From VBAS01 sp963773465 (GTDB lineage: Bacteria; Bacteroidota; Bacteroidia; Chitinophagales; Chitinophagaceae), in the NCBI GenBank assembly GCA_963773465.1, contig CAVZBF010000001.1:496001-560000 (forward strand): DNA of 64,000 bases, given 5' to 3'. Positions 53,155 to 63,147 of the stretch are shown here, piece after piece (the first letter of the stretch is position 1; every line of letters begins with the position of its first letter). A program made the translations under genes and the position numbers. The notes below the pieces were generated by a model. It did not search any database. It was given only the letters and a program-made list of their open reading frames with translations, and was not told the DNA's origin.

Positions 53155-55554
53155 ATGTTAAAAAACTATTTCAAAATAGCCTGGCGCAATCTGTGGAGGA
53201 ATAAAACTTTCACGGCGTTGAATCTTAGTGCACTTACAATAAGCCTGGCTGCCTGTTTAATTATTTATTTCTGGATAAGCTATGAGCTCAGCTATGACAG
53301 GTCCGGCGCCAATGCAGACAGAGTATACAGGGTGGCGTTAAAGCTTGAGCTGGAAAAACAGCCGGTGAAAGAATTTGCTGTGACTGCAGCACCACTGTTG
53401 CCCGCCCTGATAAAAGACTTTCCCGAGATTGAAAATGGAGTTCGTTTCTCAGGCGATAATCCGTTGATCGGATACAATCAACAGAATTTTTTTACCGACA
53501 GATTTTTTTATGCCGATTCTACTTTTTTTGAAGTGTTTGGATACCCGCTGATAAAAGGCGACCGGGGTACAGTGCTCAGCGATATTAACTCAGCCGTGAT
53601 CACCGAAAGCATCGCTAAAAAATTATTCGGTAGCAAAGAACCGGTCGGCAAGGTAATAATGATGAACGATACGACGCCGCTTAAAATAAGCGGTGTGGCT
53701 AAAGACCTTCCACTGAATAATCATTTTTACTTTGACATTATTACACCTATGAAATTATTAGAAAGGCAAATCGGCCCAAATGGATTTACAAACTGGTGGA
53801 ATGATAACTACTATACTTATATTCTCTTAAAAGATCCCAAAGATGCCGCTGCACTTGATACCAAAATTGCCGGCATTATAGATAAATACAATGCCAAACA
53901 AAATAAAGAATTTGGATTAAAGGGAACTCAATATTTGCAGCCACTTAAAAGCATTCACCTGCATTCTGATCTTAGAGGTGAATTAAATCCTAACGGGAAT
54001 ATTCAATCTTTACGGATACTCGGATTTATTGCTTTTTTCCTGCTACTGGTTGCGTGTATCAATTACGTGAATCTCGCTACGGCCACTTCATTTAAAAGAT
54101 CAAAAGAAATAGGTATAAAAAAAGTGAGTGGTGCTACCGTTTTACAATTAATGATGCAATTGCTGACGGAAGCCATTCTCATTTCATTTATTTCAATAGC
54201 GTTGGCAATTGTATTGGCCTTATCCTTCTTACCGCTGTTTAATAAATTAGCGGACACACAAGTGAGCATTGCGACACAGGTTTCGGTTCAGTTTGCCGTG
54301 GGGTTAATGTTGTTTTCCGTTTTGCTGGGCATTGCAGCCGGTTTTTTTCCTTCTTTCTACCTGTCACGCATCAAACCATTAATAACGATACGAAAAACTT
54401 TTTTAAAACCCGGGGCGGCATTTTCATTGCGAAAAGCCCTTGTGGTTTTTCAATTTTCAATAACAGTGGCATTGATCATCGCAACTATCATTGCATTTCA
54501 GCAATTAAAATATATGCAAACGCGGGATCTTGGGTTTAGTAAAGAACAGGTACTGAATATCCCGTTACGCAATCAATCAGAAAGTATTGCCAAAGAATTG
54601 CTTAAAAATAATTTTCAAACGGTACCGGGAATTGGTGGAATCACCTCGTCTTCATCTGTTCCAGGCGGGCGGTTGTCAAATATTGTAGTATTACCCGAAG
54701 GTGTGCCAAGAGAGCGTACTCAGACAATGGCTACACTGATCGTTGATTTTGACTTTATCAATACCTATAAGCTCAATGTGGCTGCAGGCAGAGGGTTTTC
54801 AAAAGAATATGGAAACGATTCTTCTGCTTTTATTCTTAATGAGGCAGCAGTAAAAGAGTTGGGCTGGGGCGAACCTCAAAATGCAATTGGAAAAAGCTTT
54901 ACCTGGAACGGATCAAAAGAAGGAAAGATCATCGGAGTAGTCAAAGATTTCCATTTTAATTCACTTCAGCAGAAAGTGCAGCCAATGGTAATGCACATTT
55001 TACCAAACTGGTTTTGGTATGGCAGTGTTTCTGTGCGCATACCAACTGAAAATGTAAAAACAGCAATACAATCTTTGGAAACAGCTTGGAATAAAACATT
55101 ACCGGGCCATCCATTTGATTATTCTTTTGTCGATGAAGATTACAATAAGCAATATAAAACCGAGCAGCAATTAAGCAGCTTGTCTGTAACGTTTTCCATA
55201 CTCATCATTTTTATTTCCTGTTTGGGGCTGCTTGGTTTAACGATGGTAGCTGTTTCGCAACGAACAAAAGAAATCGGTGTACGAAAAGTACTTGGCGCAT
55301 CAGTGTCAGGTATTGCTGCACTTCTTTCCAAAGATTTTGTGAAACTGGTTTTGATAGCAATTGTGATTGCGTCGCCAATAGCGTGGTGGCTGATGAATAC
55401 CTGGTTAAAAGATTTTGCGTACAGAATAAATATTCAATGGTGGGTGTTTATAGTTGCAGGAGTTTCGGCATTGCTGATCGCTTTAATAACAGTGAGTTTT
55501 CAATCGATCAGGGCGGCTATTACTAACCCGGTGAAATCATTGAGGACGGAGTAA
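53155..55554 (+). CDS. MacB/FtsX-type ABC permease 7 of 11
   Basis: A 799-residue paralogue starting MLKNYFKIAWRNLWRNK, TM1 TALNLSALTISLAACLIIYFWI. The first coupling segment is the most divergent of the set, KEIGIKKVSGATVLQLMMQLLTEA; the second is KEIGVRKVLGASVSGIAALL. The helix before it ends MVAVSQRTKE rather than AEQRTKE. Ends TNPVKSLRTE, one residue different from the others. Spacing from permease 6 is 45 bp. Confidence 0.9.
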   Translation: MLKNYFKIAWRNLWRNKTFTALNLSALTISLAACLIIYFWISYELSYDRSGANADRVYRVALKLELEKQPVKEFAVTAAPLLPALIKDFPEIENGVRFSGDNPLIGYNQQNFFTDRFFYADSTFFEVFGYPLIKGDRGTVLSDINSAVITESIAKKLFGSKEPVGKVIMMNDTTPLKISGVAKDLPLNNHFYFDIITPMKLLERQIGPNGFTNWWNDNYYTYILLKDPKDAAALDTKIAGIIDKYNAKQNKEFGLKGTQYLQPLKSIHLHSDLRGELNPNGNIQSLRILGFIAFFLLLVACINYVNLATATSFKRSKEIGIKKVSGATVLQLMMQLLTEAILISFISIALAIVLALSFLPLFNKLADTQVSIATQVSVQFAVGLMLFSVLLGIAAGFFPSFYLSRIKPLITIRKTFLKPGAAFSLRKALVVFQFSITVALIIATIIAFQQLKYMQTRDLGFSKEQVLNIPLRNQSESIAKELLKNNFQTVPGIGGITSSSSVPGGRLSNIVVLPEGVPRERTQTMATLIVDFDFINTYKLNVAAGRGFSKEYGNDSSAFILNEAAVKELGWGEPQNAIGKSFTWNGSKEGKIIGVVKDFHFNSLQQKVQPMVMHILPNWFWYGSVSVRIPTENVKTAIQSLETAWNKTLPGHPFDYSFVDEDYNKQYKTEQQLSSLSVTFSILIIFISCLGLLGLTMVAVSQRTKEIGVRKVLGASVSGIAALLSKDFVKLVLIAIVIASPIAWWLMNTWLKDFAYRINIQWWVFIVAGVSALLIALITVSFQSIRAAITNPVKSLRTE

Positions 55555-55556
55555 TC

Positions 55557-55580
55557 AATAATTATTAATTAATAATTACT
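55557..55580. repeat. AT-only spacer palindrome, copy 6
   Basis: One base differs from the perfect form (terminal arm TTACT), the same variant as copy 3 before permease 4, with the next ATG 8 bases beyond. Confidence 0.8.
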
Positions 55581-55587
55581 AATTATC

Positions 55588-57987
55588 ATGTTTAAAAATT
55601 ATCTAAAGACCGCGTTTCGTAACCTCGGTAAAAACAAACTTTATTCGGGCATTAATATTATTGGCTTAACGGTTGGACTTGCTGCCTGCCTGTTAATCGG
55701 GGTATATATTGATCATGAGCTGAGCTATGATAAGTTTAACACGAACGCAGATAGAATTGTTCGTGTAACAATGGAGTACAATAACGCCGGAACTGTAAAT
55801 ACAAACTCAACAACCGGAACTAAAGTTGGGCCGCAATTTAAAAGGGTATTTCCGGCTGTTGAAGAATTTGTAAGAGGATTCATCAGCCAGGGTATTATTA
55901 AATATGGAGAAAAAGTATTTGATGAACAACGGATCCTTTTCGCGGATGAACCTCTTTTTAAAATATTTTCTTTTAAACTGCTTGAGGGAAATGCTGCTGC
56001 TGCTCTTGATGCACCAAATAAAATGGTATTGACACAATCGATGGCAAAAAAGTATTTTGGTAACGATCCGGCACTCAATAAAACGATAAATGCATTCGGA
56101 AAAGAATTTACCGTATCGGCAATTTGTGAGGATGCTCCGCAAAATTCACAGATCAAATTTGATTTTGTTACACAGTTTTTCAATCTCGGCAATTATGTAA
56201 AAACGGAGAAATGGTGGGAAGCAAACTGGATCACTTATTTATTAGTAAGAGATAAAAAAGATATTCCGCAATTGCGACAGCAGATTGTGGCCTATATGAA
56301 AACGCCTGAAGTAAGAAAAGAAGCAAGGCTTGAGGGAAACGATTATCTCACCTATCATCTTGAACCATTAAAAACCGTACACTTAAGATCATCACTGGCA
56401 GGCTTTGAGCCCAACGGCAACATGACGTACATATATATGTTTGCCGTCATCGCATTGCTGATATTGATCATTGCATCCGCTAATTATACAAATCTTGCTA
56501 CTGCACAATCCACGGGCAGGGGAAATGAAATAGGAATGCGAAAAGTATTGGGTGCATCGAAGAAGCAAGTCTTCTTTCAGTTTATTGGTGAATCCACGGT
56601 TATTACTTTTCTTTCCGCTGCACTTGCGTTGACGTTAGGCGTTTTATTAATTCCCTATTTTAATAATGTTACCGGGAAAGAATTTACTTCAGAGGTCTTG
56701 TTGCAGCCTGTACCGGTCATTTCACTTGCTGCTTTTGCAATATTGGTAAGTTTTCTTGCCGGCTTTTATCCTGCCATGATATTATCGGGTACAAAAGTGC
56801 TGAGTGTATTAAAAAAAGGATTTCGTATCACCGGTGGCAGCGGAACACTTCGCAAATCTTTAATCGTAATTCAATTCAGCATTTCTGTGTTTCTTATCAT
56901 TTATACTGTTATCATTTTGCAGCAAATGAATTTTATGCAAACAAAGAACCTGGGTTATGATAAAGATCATATTGCAGTATTGCCGATCGGAGGAAAAATG
57001 CTGAGAGATTTTCAAAATATAAAAGAGGCAATAGCGCAAGTGCAGGGAGTGGAAGGCGTAACTGCTGCTTATGAAACTCCTGAATTTGTCGAATGGGGGG
57101 ATGGTATAATAGTAACTGATGAAAAAGGAAAAAAAGAAATTTCATTAAATGCAATGCCGGTAGATCTTGATTTTACAAAAACATTAAAGATGCAATTGGT
57201 TGCCGGCCGTGATTTTCAGCAATCTGATTTTGCGATGATGGATACTTCAAACAGGTCTGCCAATTTTAAGCAGCCCTATATCATCAATGAATCGTTAGCA
57301 AACAAGATCGGGTGGACACCGGAGCAGGCAATTGGTAAAACAATAAGCAAAGGTTATGATGGCCCGGTGGTAGGCGTTGTAAAAGATTTTAATTTCAATA
57401 GCCTTCGTGAACCTATCGGACCAATGGTTTTATTACTCGGCCGTGATTTTTCGAGGACGTTCATGGCTCGCATAAATGGCAATGATATACAAGCCACCTT
57501 GGGCCGCCTTGAAATGATGTGGAAGCAACGACTGCCTGAACGGCCTTTTACTTATCATTTTCTTGATGAAGATTATAACAAACTATATGCTGGTGAGCAA
57601 CGATCATCGGCATTGTTCACCGTTGCGGCAACACTTGCCATATTGCTTGCCTGTTTAGGATTATTTGGCTTGGCGGCATTCACTACAGTTCAGCGAACAA
57701 AAGAAATTGGCATACGAAGAGTTCTTGGGGCAAATGTTACCAGCATAACAATGCTGATAGCAAGAAATTTTTTATTAATGATCGGGATTGCTATTCTGAT
57801 TGCTATCCCACTGGCATGGTATGCGGGAAATAAATGGCTGCAGGATTTTGCTTTTAGAATTCCTGTGCAGGGTTGGGTATTTATTGCAGCTGCGCTTGCT
57901 ACAATATTAATTGCATTGGCAACGGTAGGATTTCATTCGGTGAGATCGGCTTTAGCAAACCCGGTTAAATCATTGCGAACGGAGTAA
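55588..57987 (+). CDS. MacB/FtsX-type ABC permease 8 of 11
   Basis: A 799-residue paralogue starting MFKNYLKTAFRNLGKNK, TM1 SGINIIGLTVGLAACLLIGVYIDHELSYD. Helix and coupling region SANYTNLATAQSTGRGNEIGMRKVLGASKKQVFFQFIGES, later KEIGIRRVLGANVTSITMLIARNFLLM. Asn-Tyr-Thr in place of NFMN, and IARNF in place of LSKDF, make it the most divergent of the complete permeases. Ends ANPVKSLRTE after GFHSVRSAL. Confidence 0.9.
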   Translation: MFKNYLKTAFRNLGKNKLYSGINIIGLTVGLAACLLIGVYIDHELSYDKFNTNADRIVRVTMEYNNAGTVNTNSTTGTKVGPQFKRVFPAVEEFVRGFISQGIIKYGEKVFDEQRILFADEPLFKIFSFKLLEGNAAAALDAPNKMVLTQSMAKKYFGNDPALNKTINAFGKEFTVSAICEDAPQNSQIKFDFVTQFFNLGNYVKTEKWWEANWITYLLVRDKKDIPQLRQQIVAYMKTPEVRKEARLEGNDYLTYHLEPLKTVHLRSSLAGFEPNGNMTYIYMFAVIALLILIIASANYTNLATAQSTGRGNEIGMRKVLGASKKQVFFQFIGESTVITFLSAALALTLGVLLIPYFNNVTGKEFTSEVLLQPVPVISLAAFAILVSFLAGFYPAMILSGTKVLSVLKKGFRITGGSGTLRKSLIVIQFSISVFLIIYTVIILQQMNFMQTKNLGYDKDHIAVLPIGGKMLRDFQNIKEAIAQVQGVEGVTAAYETPEFVEWGDGIIVTDEKGKKEISLNAMPVDLDFTKTLKMQLVAGRDFQQSDFAMMDTSNRSANFKQPYIINESLANKIGWTPEQAIGKTISKGYDGPVVGVVKDFNFNSLREPIGPMVLLLGRDFSRTFMARINGNDIQATLGRLEMMWKQRLPERPFTYHFLDEDYNKLYAGEQRSSALFTVAATLAILLACLGLFGLAAFTTVQRTKEIGIRRVLGANVTSITMLIARNFLLMIGIAILIAIPLAWYAGNKWLQDFAFRIPVQGWVFIAAALATILIALATVGFHSVRSALANPVKSLRTE

Positions 57988-58023
57988 CCAATAAATTAAT
58001 TAATAATTATTAAAGCAAACATT

Positions 58024-60451
58024 ATGATCAAAAATTATTTCAAAATCGCATGGCGAAATCTTTCAAGAAATAAAGTTTCTTCCTTCATAAATATTGGCGG
58101 GCTTACTGTTGGTATGGCTGTAGCCTTATTGATTGGTTTATGGATATATGATGAATTATCATTTAATAAATATCATCAGAATTATGACCGTATTGCACAG
58201 GTAATGGTTCGCGGAAATGATCCTAAGGAAGGCGCATTTATTAATAATTCTTTGCAATACCCGCTGGCAACAGAACTTCAGACAACTTATAAAAATAATT
58301 TCAAGCAAATCATCAGGGCATCGTGGGTGCAGGAATATATTCTTTCCGCAGGTGAAAAAAAACTATCCTCTACAGGACAATTTATGGATGAAGATGCACC
58401 GGAAATGCTCACATTAAAAATGCTGAAAGGAAATTGGAACGGGTTAAAAGATCCTCATTCCATCATGCTTTCTGCATCTACCGCAAAAGCGCTTTTTGGT
58501 AATGCAGATCCTATGGATCAACTGGTAATGATCAATAATAAAATGAATGTAAAAGTATCTGGTGTTTATGAAGATCTTCCGTTGAATACCCAATTCAATA
58601 ACATCAAATTCTTTTCAACATGGAACTTATGGGTTTCAGAAAATGACTGGATACAAAAAAGAGCAATAACCGATTGGCATAATCATTTTCTCAAAATCTA
58701 TGCTGAGATAAAACCGGGTGCTGATTTTGAAACAGTCAATAATAGTATAAAAGATGCAGAACTTCAAAACATTAAAAATCTTGAAAGTTATAAAGAAGAT
58801 GCAGCACGCAATCCACAGGTATTCCTGCATCCGATGAGCAACTGGCATTTATACCCTGTTACAAGAGCAGGCGTAACTGATGATAAGCCTGTTCGCATGG
58901 TGTGGCTGGTAGCTGTCATTGGTATGTTTGTATTATTGCTTGCCTGTATCAATTTTATGAATCTGAGCACGGCCCGTTCGGAAAAAAGAGCAAAGGAAGT
59001 CGGCATTCGTAAAACGATTGGCTCAATGCGGAAACAATTGTTGTATCAGTTTTTCAGTGAATCATTTTTGGTTGTTATTATTTCATTTGTTCTTTCCTGT
59101 TTGCTGGCTGGTATTTTTCTTCCATGGTTCAATGATCTTTCGGCAAAGGAAATGACAATGCCATGGAATGATTTTTATTTCTGGTTGATAAGCATTGGTT
59201 TTATTTTGATTACAGGTATTCTTGCGGGCAGTTATCCTGCATTATATCTTTCTTCCTTTAAACCGGTGAAAGTATTGAAAGGAACATTCCGTACCGGTAA
59301 ATTAGCAGCAATCCCACGAAAAGTATTGGTGGTAATGCAGTTCACAGTTTCAGTAGCGCTGATCATCAGCACCATCGTTGTTTATCGCCAGGTACAGTTT
59401 GCAAAAGACCGGCCGGTTGGCTATACACGTGAAGGATTGATAATGATGGAAATGAAATCAGATGATTTTAATGGAAATATGATTTGATCAGAACTGAATT
59501 ATTGAATACCGGTGTAGTGGCTGAAATGTCTGCAGTCAATGGGAAAAGTAACTGAAGTGGCATCCGGCAACAATGGATTTGATTGGAAAGGATAAAGATC
59601 CTAATAAAGAAGAAAGTTTCGGAACGCTGGCTGTAACACATGAACATGGGAAAACAATCGGCTGGCAATTTATTGCCGGCCGCGATTTTTCAAGAAGCAT
59701 ATGCCAGTGATTCATCCGGCGTGGTGATCAATGAAGCGGCTGCAGAATATATGGAATTAAAAAACCCGTTGGGGAAACAATCACCTGGAAATGGCGTGAC
59801 AATGTACCTAAGCCTTATACAATTTTAGGAGTAATAAAAGATATGGTGATGGAATCACCTTATGAACCTGTTGAACCAACATTATTTTTTATAAAGCCAT
59901 TGAATGGAGGTGTCAGCTGGATCAATATACGAATCAACCCGGGTGTTGCGATGAGCAAGGCTCTTCCAAAAATAGAAGCGGTATTTAAAAAACTCGTGCC
60001 GGCTGCACCGTTCGATTACAAATTCGTTGATGAGGATTATGCATTGAAATTTGCAGCAGAAGAACGAATTGGCAAGCTGTCAGGTTTTTTTGCGGTGTTA
60101 GCAGTTTTTATTTCCTGTTTGGGACTTTTCGGCCTGGCATCTTTTATTGCGGAGCAAAGAACAAAAGAAATTGGTGTGCGCAAAGTATTAGGAGCATCGG
60201 TGTTTAATGTATGGGGTTTGTTATCGAAGGAATTTGCTTTTTTAATTATTGTATCCCTGTTCATTGCAGCTCCCATCGCTTATTATTTTATGAATAACTG
60301 GTTACAGGATTACCAGTACCGTGCGGACTTATCATGGTGGATTTTTGGAGCGGCAGGAGCCGGTGCATTGATAATTACATTATTGACAGTAAGCTTTCAG
60401 GCTATTAAGGCTGCGATTGCTAACCCGATAAAATCATTACGAACTGAGTAG
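58024..60451 (+). pseudogene. MacB/FtsX-type ABC permease 9 of 11, frameshift cluster
   Basis: Paralogue of about 800 residues, closest to permease 3. It starts MIKNYFKIAWRNLSRNK with coupling segments KEVGIRKTIGSMRKQLLYQF and KEIGVRKVLGASVFNVWGLL. The frame is intact to 59487 and again from 59843, ending ANPIKSLRTE. Between these, in about 300 bp of the second periplasmic domain, five indels occur (near 59483, 59553, 59595, 59697 and 59776, the last a lost G in a G-run). Reading across them restores sequence matching permease 3: RTELLNTGVVAEMSAVNGKS, NNGFDWKGKDPNKEESFG, then HEHGKTIGWQFIAGRDFS and LKNPLGETITWKWRDN. The gene is probably whole if these are sequence errors. Confidence 0.85.
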
Positions 60452-60467
60452 TATTAAAACAAACATT

Positions 60468-62864
60468 ATGTTCAGAAATTATTTCAAAACAGCCTGGAGA
60501 AATTTATGGAAGAATAAAGTTTATTCTACGATAAATATGATCGGCTTATCTATCGGCATGGCCGCTTGTATTGCTATCCTCCTGTTTGTTTTTTACGAAA
60601 GGAGCTTTGACAACTTCCATTCAAAAAATATTTACCGGCTCAATGAAGTGCAGAAGTTTGAAGGCATGGTGGCTGCACAAAAAGTAGCATTATCAATGTA
60701 TCCCATGGCCCCGACATTAAAAGCTGAATTTCCTGAAATAAAAAATTTTACAAGGATCAATGGCAGCGGCAATACGCCGTTGAATTATGGAGAGAAAAAA
60801 GTTTATATAAAGAGAATAGGCATAGTTGATTCCACATTCCTCCACATTTTCGATTTTAAATTATTGCAGGGCGATCGTAAAACCGCACTGGAAAAGCCAA
60901 ACACAATTGTATTAACAAAAGAATATGCAGAAAAGTTTTTTGGTAAAGAAAACCCGATGGGGAAAATGCTTACATGGTACCGGCGTAATGATACAACTGA
61001 ACTGCAAGTGACAGGTGTTTTAGCAAATCTGCCGCAGAATTCTCATTTGCAGTTTAATGCGCTGGTTCCTTTCAGAACTATTGAACAGCCTCAGTGGATG
61101 GATAACTGGGGTGGTAACTGGTTGAATACTTACCTCGAGCTGGCACCAAACACAAACATTGCTGCATTAGAAAAGAAATTTCCTGATTATCTCAAAAGAC
61201 ATATGGCAGAAGATAACTGGAAAAATTATGAGCTTTTTTTGCTACCATTAAGTGAAGTGCATGGAGGGGCTAATGATATCGGCCTGGACAGTTGGAATTA
61301 CCAGCAATTTGATAAAAGCTATACAAAGATCTTTTTTATAATAGCTCTCGTGGTATTGCTGATCGCTTGTGTCAATTTCATGAATCTTTCAACAGCACGT
61401 TCAGCAGAAAGAGCGAGAGAAGTGGGTGTTCGCAAATCGATCGGCGCATTTCGCTGGCAGTTATCAATGCAATTTATTGGTGAATCAATAATGCTCACCT
61501 TTATCGCATTATTTTTTGCCATCATTCTTGTAAAACTTTTTTTACCCGCAATAGAAAACTTAAGTGGAAGAGATCTTGACTTTCCAATATTTACCAGTTG
61601 GAAACTTATTTTGTCTTTGATTGCCGGCACTATTGGTCTTGGAATAATCTCAGGTCTGTATCCTTCAGCCTACCTGTCATCATTCAAACCTGTAAAAGTT
61701 TTAAAAGGATCGCCCCAAACAGGAAGAAGTAAGAGTTTATTAAGAAATGTTCTTGTAGTAACACAGTTTGCTTCAGCCATTTTCCTGATCATTGCTACCA
61801 CGTTTGCCATACGGCAATTAAACTTTATGAAAAACCGTGCTACCGGTTTTGATCGTGAGCAGGTGGTGAATGTGCCGCTTAACCAGGGAGCCCGGAATTA
61901 TCAACTTCTCAAAAAAGAATTGCTGCAAAATACACTTGTCACCGGCGTTACGGCTTCACAAGACATCCTCGGGAGCCATTTGGATCAATCAGGCATTCAA
62001 TTCATAGGTGATGGACCAAGAAGGGATCTGACATCAACCCGTTTGATCGTTGACCCTGACTATGTAAAGCTTTATAAAATTCAGTTAATCGATGGAAGGG
62101 AATTTTCAACTGATTCATCCATGAAAGGAAGAGAATATATAATCAATGAATCACTTGCAAAAGAGTTATTAAAGGATAATACGAAAGCAGAGTATTCTTC
62201 TTTGCTCGGTAAAAACTTTGGATTTGATTCGGCAGGACAGATCATTGGAATTGCAAAAGATTTCAATTTTAATTCTTTGCATCATAAGATCGAGACCATG
62301 TTCATGTTTAACTGCACAGATTGCGGTTATGGCAATATGTCGGTAAAAATAAATGGAAGCCGGGCAAAGGATGCGTTGAACTATATTGAATCGGTTTGGA
62401 AAAAAGTGAATCCCGGAATTCCTTACGAATATCAATTCCTTGATGATCATTTTAAAGAAGTGTATCGCGCCGATTCGCAGATAAGTACAATCGTCGGTGC
62501 GCTTGCCATTTTAGCGATCATCATTTCTTGTCTTGGTTTGTTTGGCCTCGCTTCTTATGCTGCTGAAAAAAGAGTAAAGGAAGTGGGCATAAGAAAAGTA
62601 TTGGGCGCTTCCCTTCAGCACATCGTATTTAAGTTATCAAAGGATTTTTTAAAATATGTTTTGATAGCCGCATTGATCGCATTGCCATTATCATGGTTTG
62701 CAATTAATAAGTGGCTGCAGGATTATGCATATCGTGTTGAGATCAGTTGGTGGATATTCGTTGTGGCTGTTGTATTGGCCTTAGTGATCGCATTAATAAC
62801 GATCAGTTTCCAGGCAATAAAGGCGGCTGTTGCGAATCCGGTGAAGAGCTTGAGAGCAGAATAA
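60468..62864 (+). CDS. MacB/FtsX-type ABC permease 10 of 11
   Basis: A 798-residue paralogue starting MFRNYFKTAWRNLWKNK, TM1 STINMIGLSIGMAACIAILLFVFYERSFD. Coupling segments REVGVRKSIGAFRWQLSMQFIGES and KEVGIRKVLGASLQHIVFKL; the latter follows AEKRVKE instead of AEQRTKE. Ends ANPVKSLRAE, the only tail with Ala for Thr. The gap from permease 9 is just 16 bp (ATTAAAACAAACATT), a spacer shortened to its 3' part. A palindrome and repeats follow, so this may end the main transcript. Confidence 0.9.
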   Translation: MFRNYFKTAWRNLWKNKVYSTINMIGLSIGMAACIAILLFVFYERSFDNFHSKNIYRLNEVQKFEGMVAAQKVALSMYPMAPTLKAEFPEIKNFTRINGSGNTPLNYGEKKVYIKRIGIVDSTFLHIFDFKLLQGDRKTALEKPNTIVLTKEYAEKFFGKENPMGKMLTWYRRNDTTELQVTGVLANLPQNSHLQFNALVPFRTIEQPQWMDNWGGNWLNTYLELAPNTNIAALEKKFPDYLKRHMAEDNWKNYELFLLPLSEVHGGANDIGLDSWNYQQFDKSYTKIFFIIALVVLLIACVNFMNLSTARSAERAREVGVRKSIGAFRWQLSMQFIGESIMLTFIALFFAIILVKLFLPAIENLSGRDLDFPIFTSWKLILSLIAGTIGLGIISGLYPSAYLSSFKPVKVLKGSPQTGRSKSLLRNVLVVTQFASAIFLIIATTFAIRQLNFMKNRATGFDREQVVNVPLNQGARNYQLLKKELLQNTLVTGVTASQDILGSHLDQSGIQFIGDGPRRDLTSTRLIVDPDYVKLYKIQLIDGREFSTDSSMKGREYIINESLAKELLKDNTKAEYSSLLGKNFGFDSAGQIIGIAKDFNFNSLHHKIETMFMFNCTDCGYGNMSVKINGSRAKDALNYIESVWKKVNPGIPYEYQFLDDHFKEVYRADSQISTIVGALAILAIIISCLGLFGLASYAAEKRVKEVGIRKVLGASLQHIVFKLSKDFLKYVLIAALIALPLSWFAINKWLQDYAYRVEISWWIFVVAVVLALVIALITISFQAIKAAVANPVKSLRAE

Positions 62865-62870
62865 ACCGGG

Positions 62871-62888
62871 TCCCGATAGCTATCGGGA
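62871..62888. repeat. Dispersed 18-nt palindrome after permease 10
   Basis: TCCCGATAGCTATCGGGA, perfect, 6 bp after the permease 10 stop codon. Its 16-nt core equals that at 25548-25563, with outer T/A in place of A/T. Could act as a terminator, although no U-run follows. Confidence 0.75.
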
Positions 62889-62955
62889 TACATGATTGAA
62901 AAGATTTTTGAGGAAATTTTTATGAGCCGGGCTGTAGAATAAATATTTGGCTTTT

Positions 62956-62980
62956 GTTGCGTCGCACTCTTGTACGTTCT
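62956..62980 (-). repeat. 25-nt dispersed repeat, copy 2
   Basis: Exact reverse complement of 27896-27920. It lies in the 283-bp gap between permeases 10 and 11. Two more copies of TGAATAGAATTA lie nearby (63033 and 63085), and the segment after the first, CAGTACAAGTGTCCGCCGGA, resembles the repeat core loosely. A degenerate partial match (CTTTTGTTGCGACGC) occurs near 37242. Confidence 0.75.
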
Positions 62981-63147
62981 TATCGCTGTTCAGCAATCAG
63001 CGGATTACAAACACGGTTCGTGTCTGACAAAATAGTTGAATAGAATTATTGCAGTACAAGTGTCCGCCGGAGCCGGAAGGGACGATGAATAGAATTACTA
63101 ATGCTGATAAAATAAAAACATAAAACTTACCACCTAAAATTTATTTT

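Noticed and set aside
39832..60467. CRISPR-like regular repeats between permease genes
   Set aside because: The repeats are about 2.4 kb apart, each lies between two coding regions, and the sequence between them is coding, not spacer.
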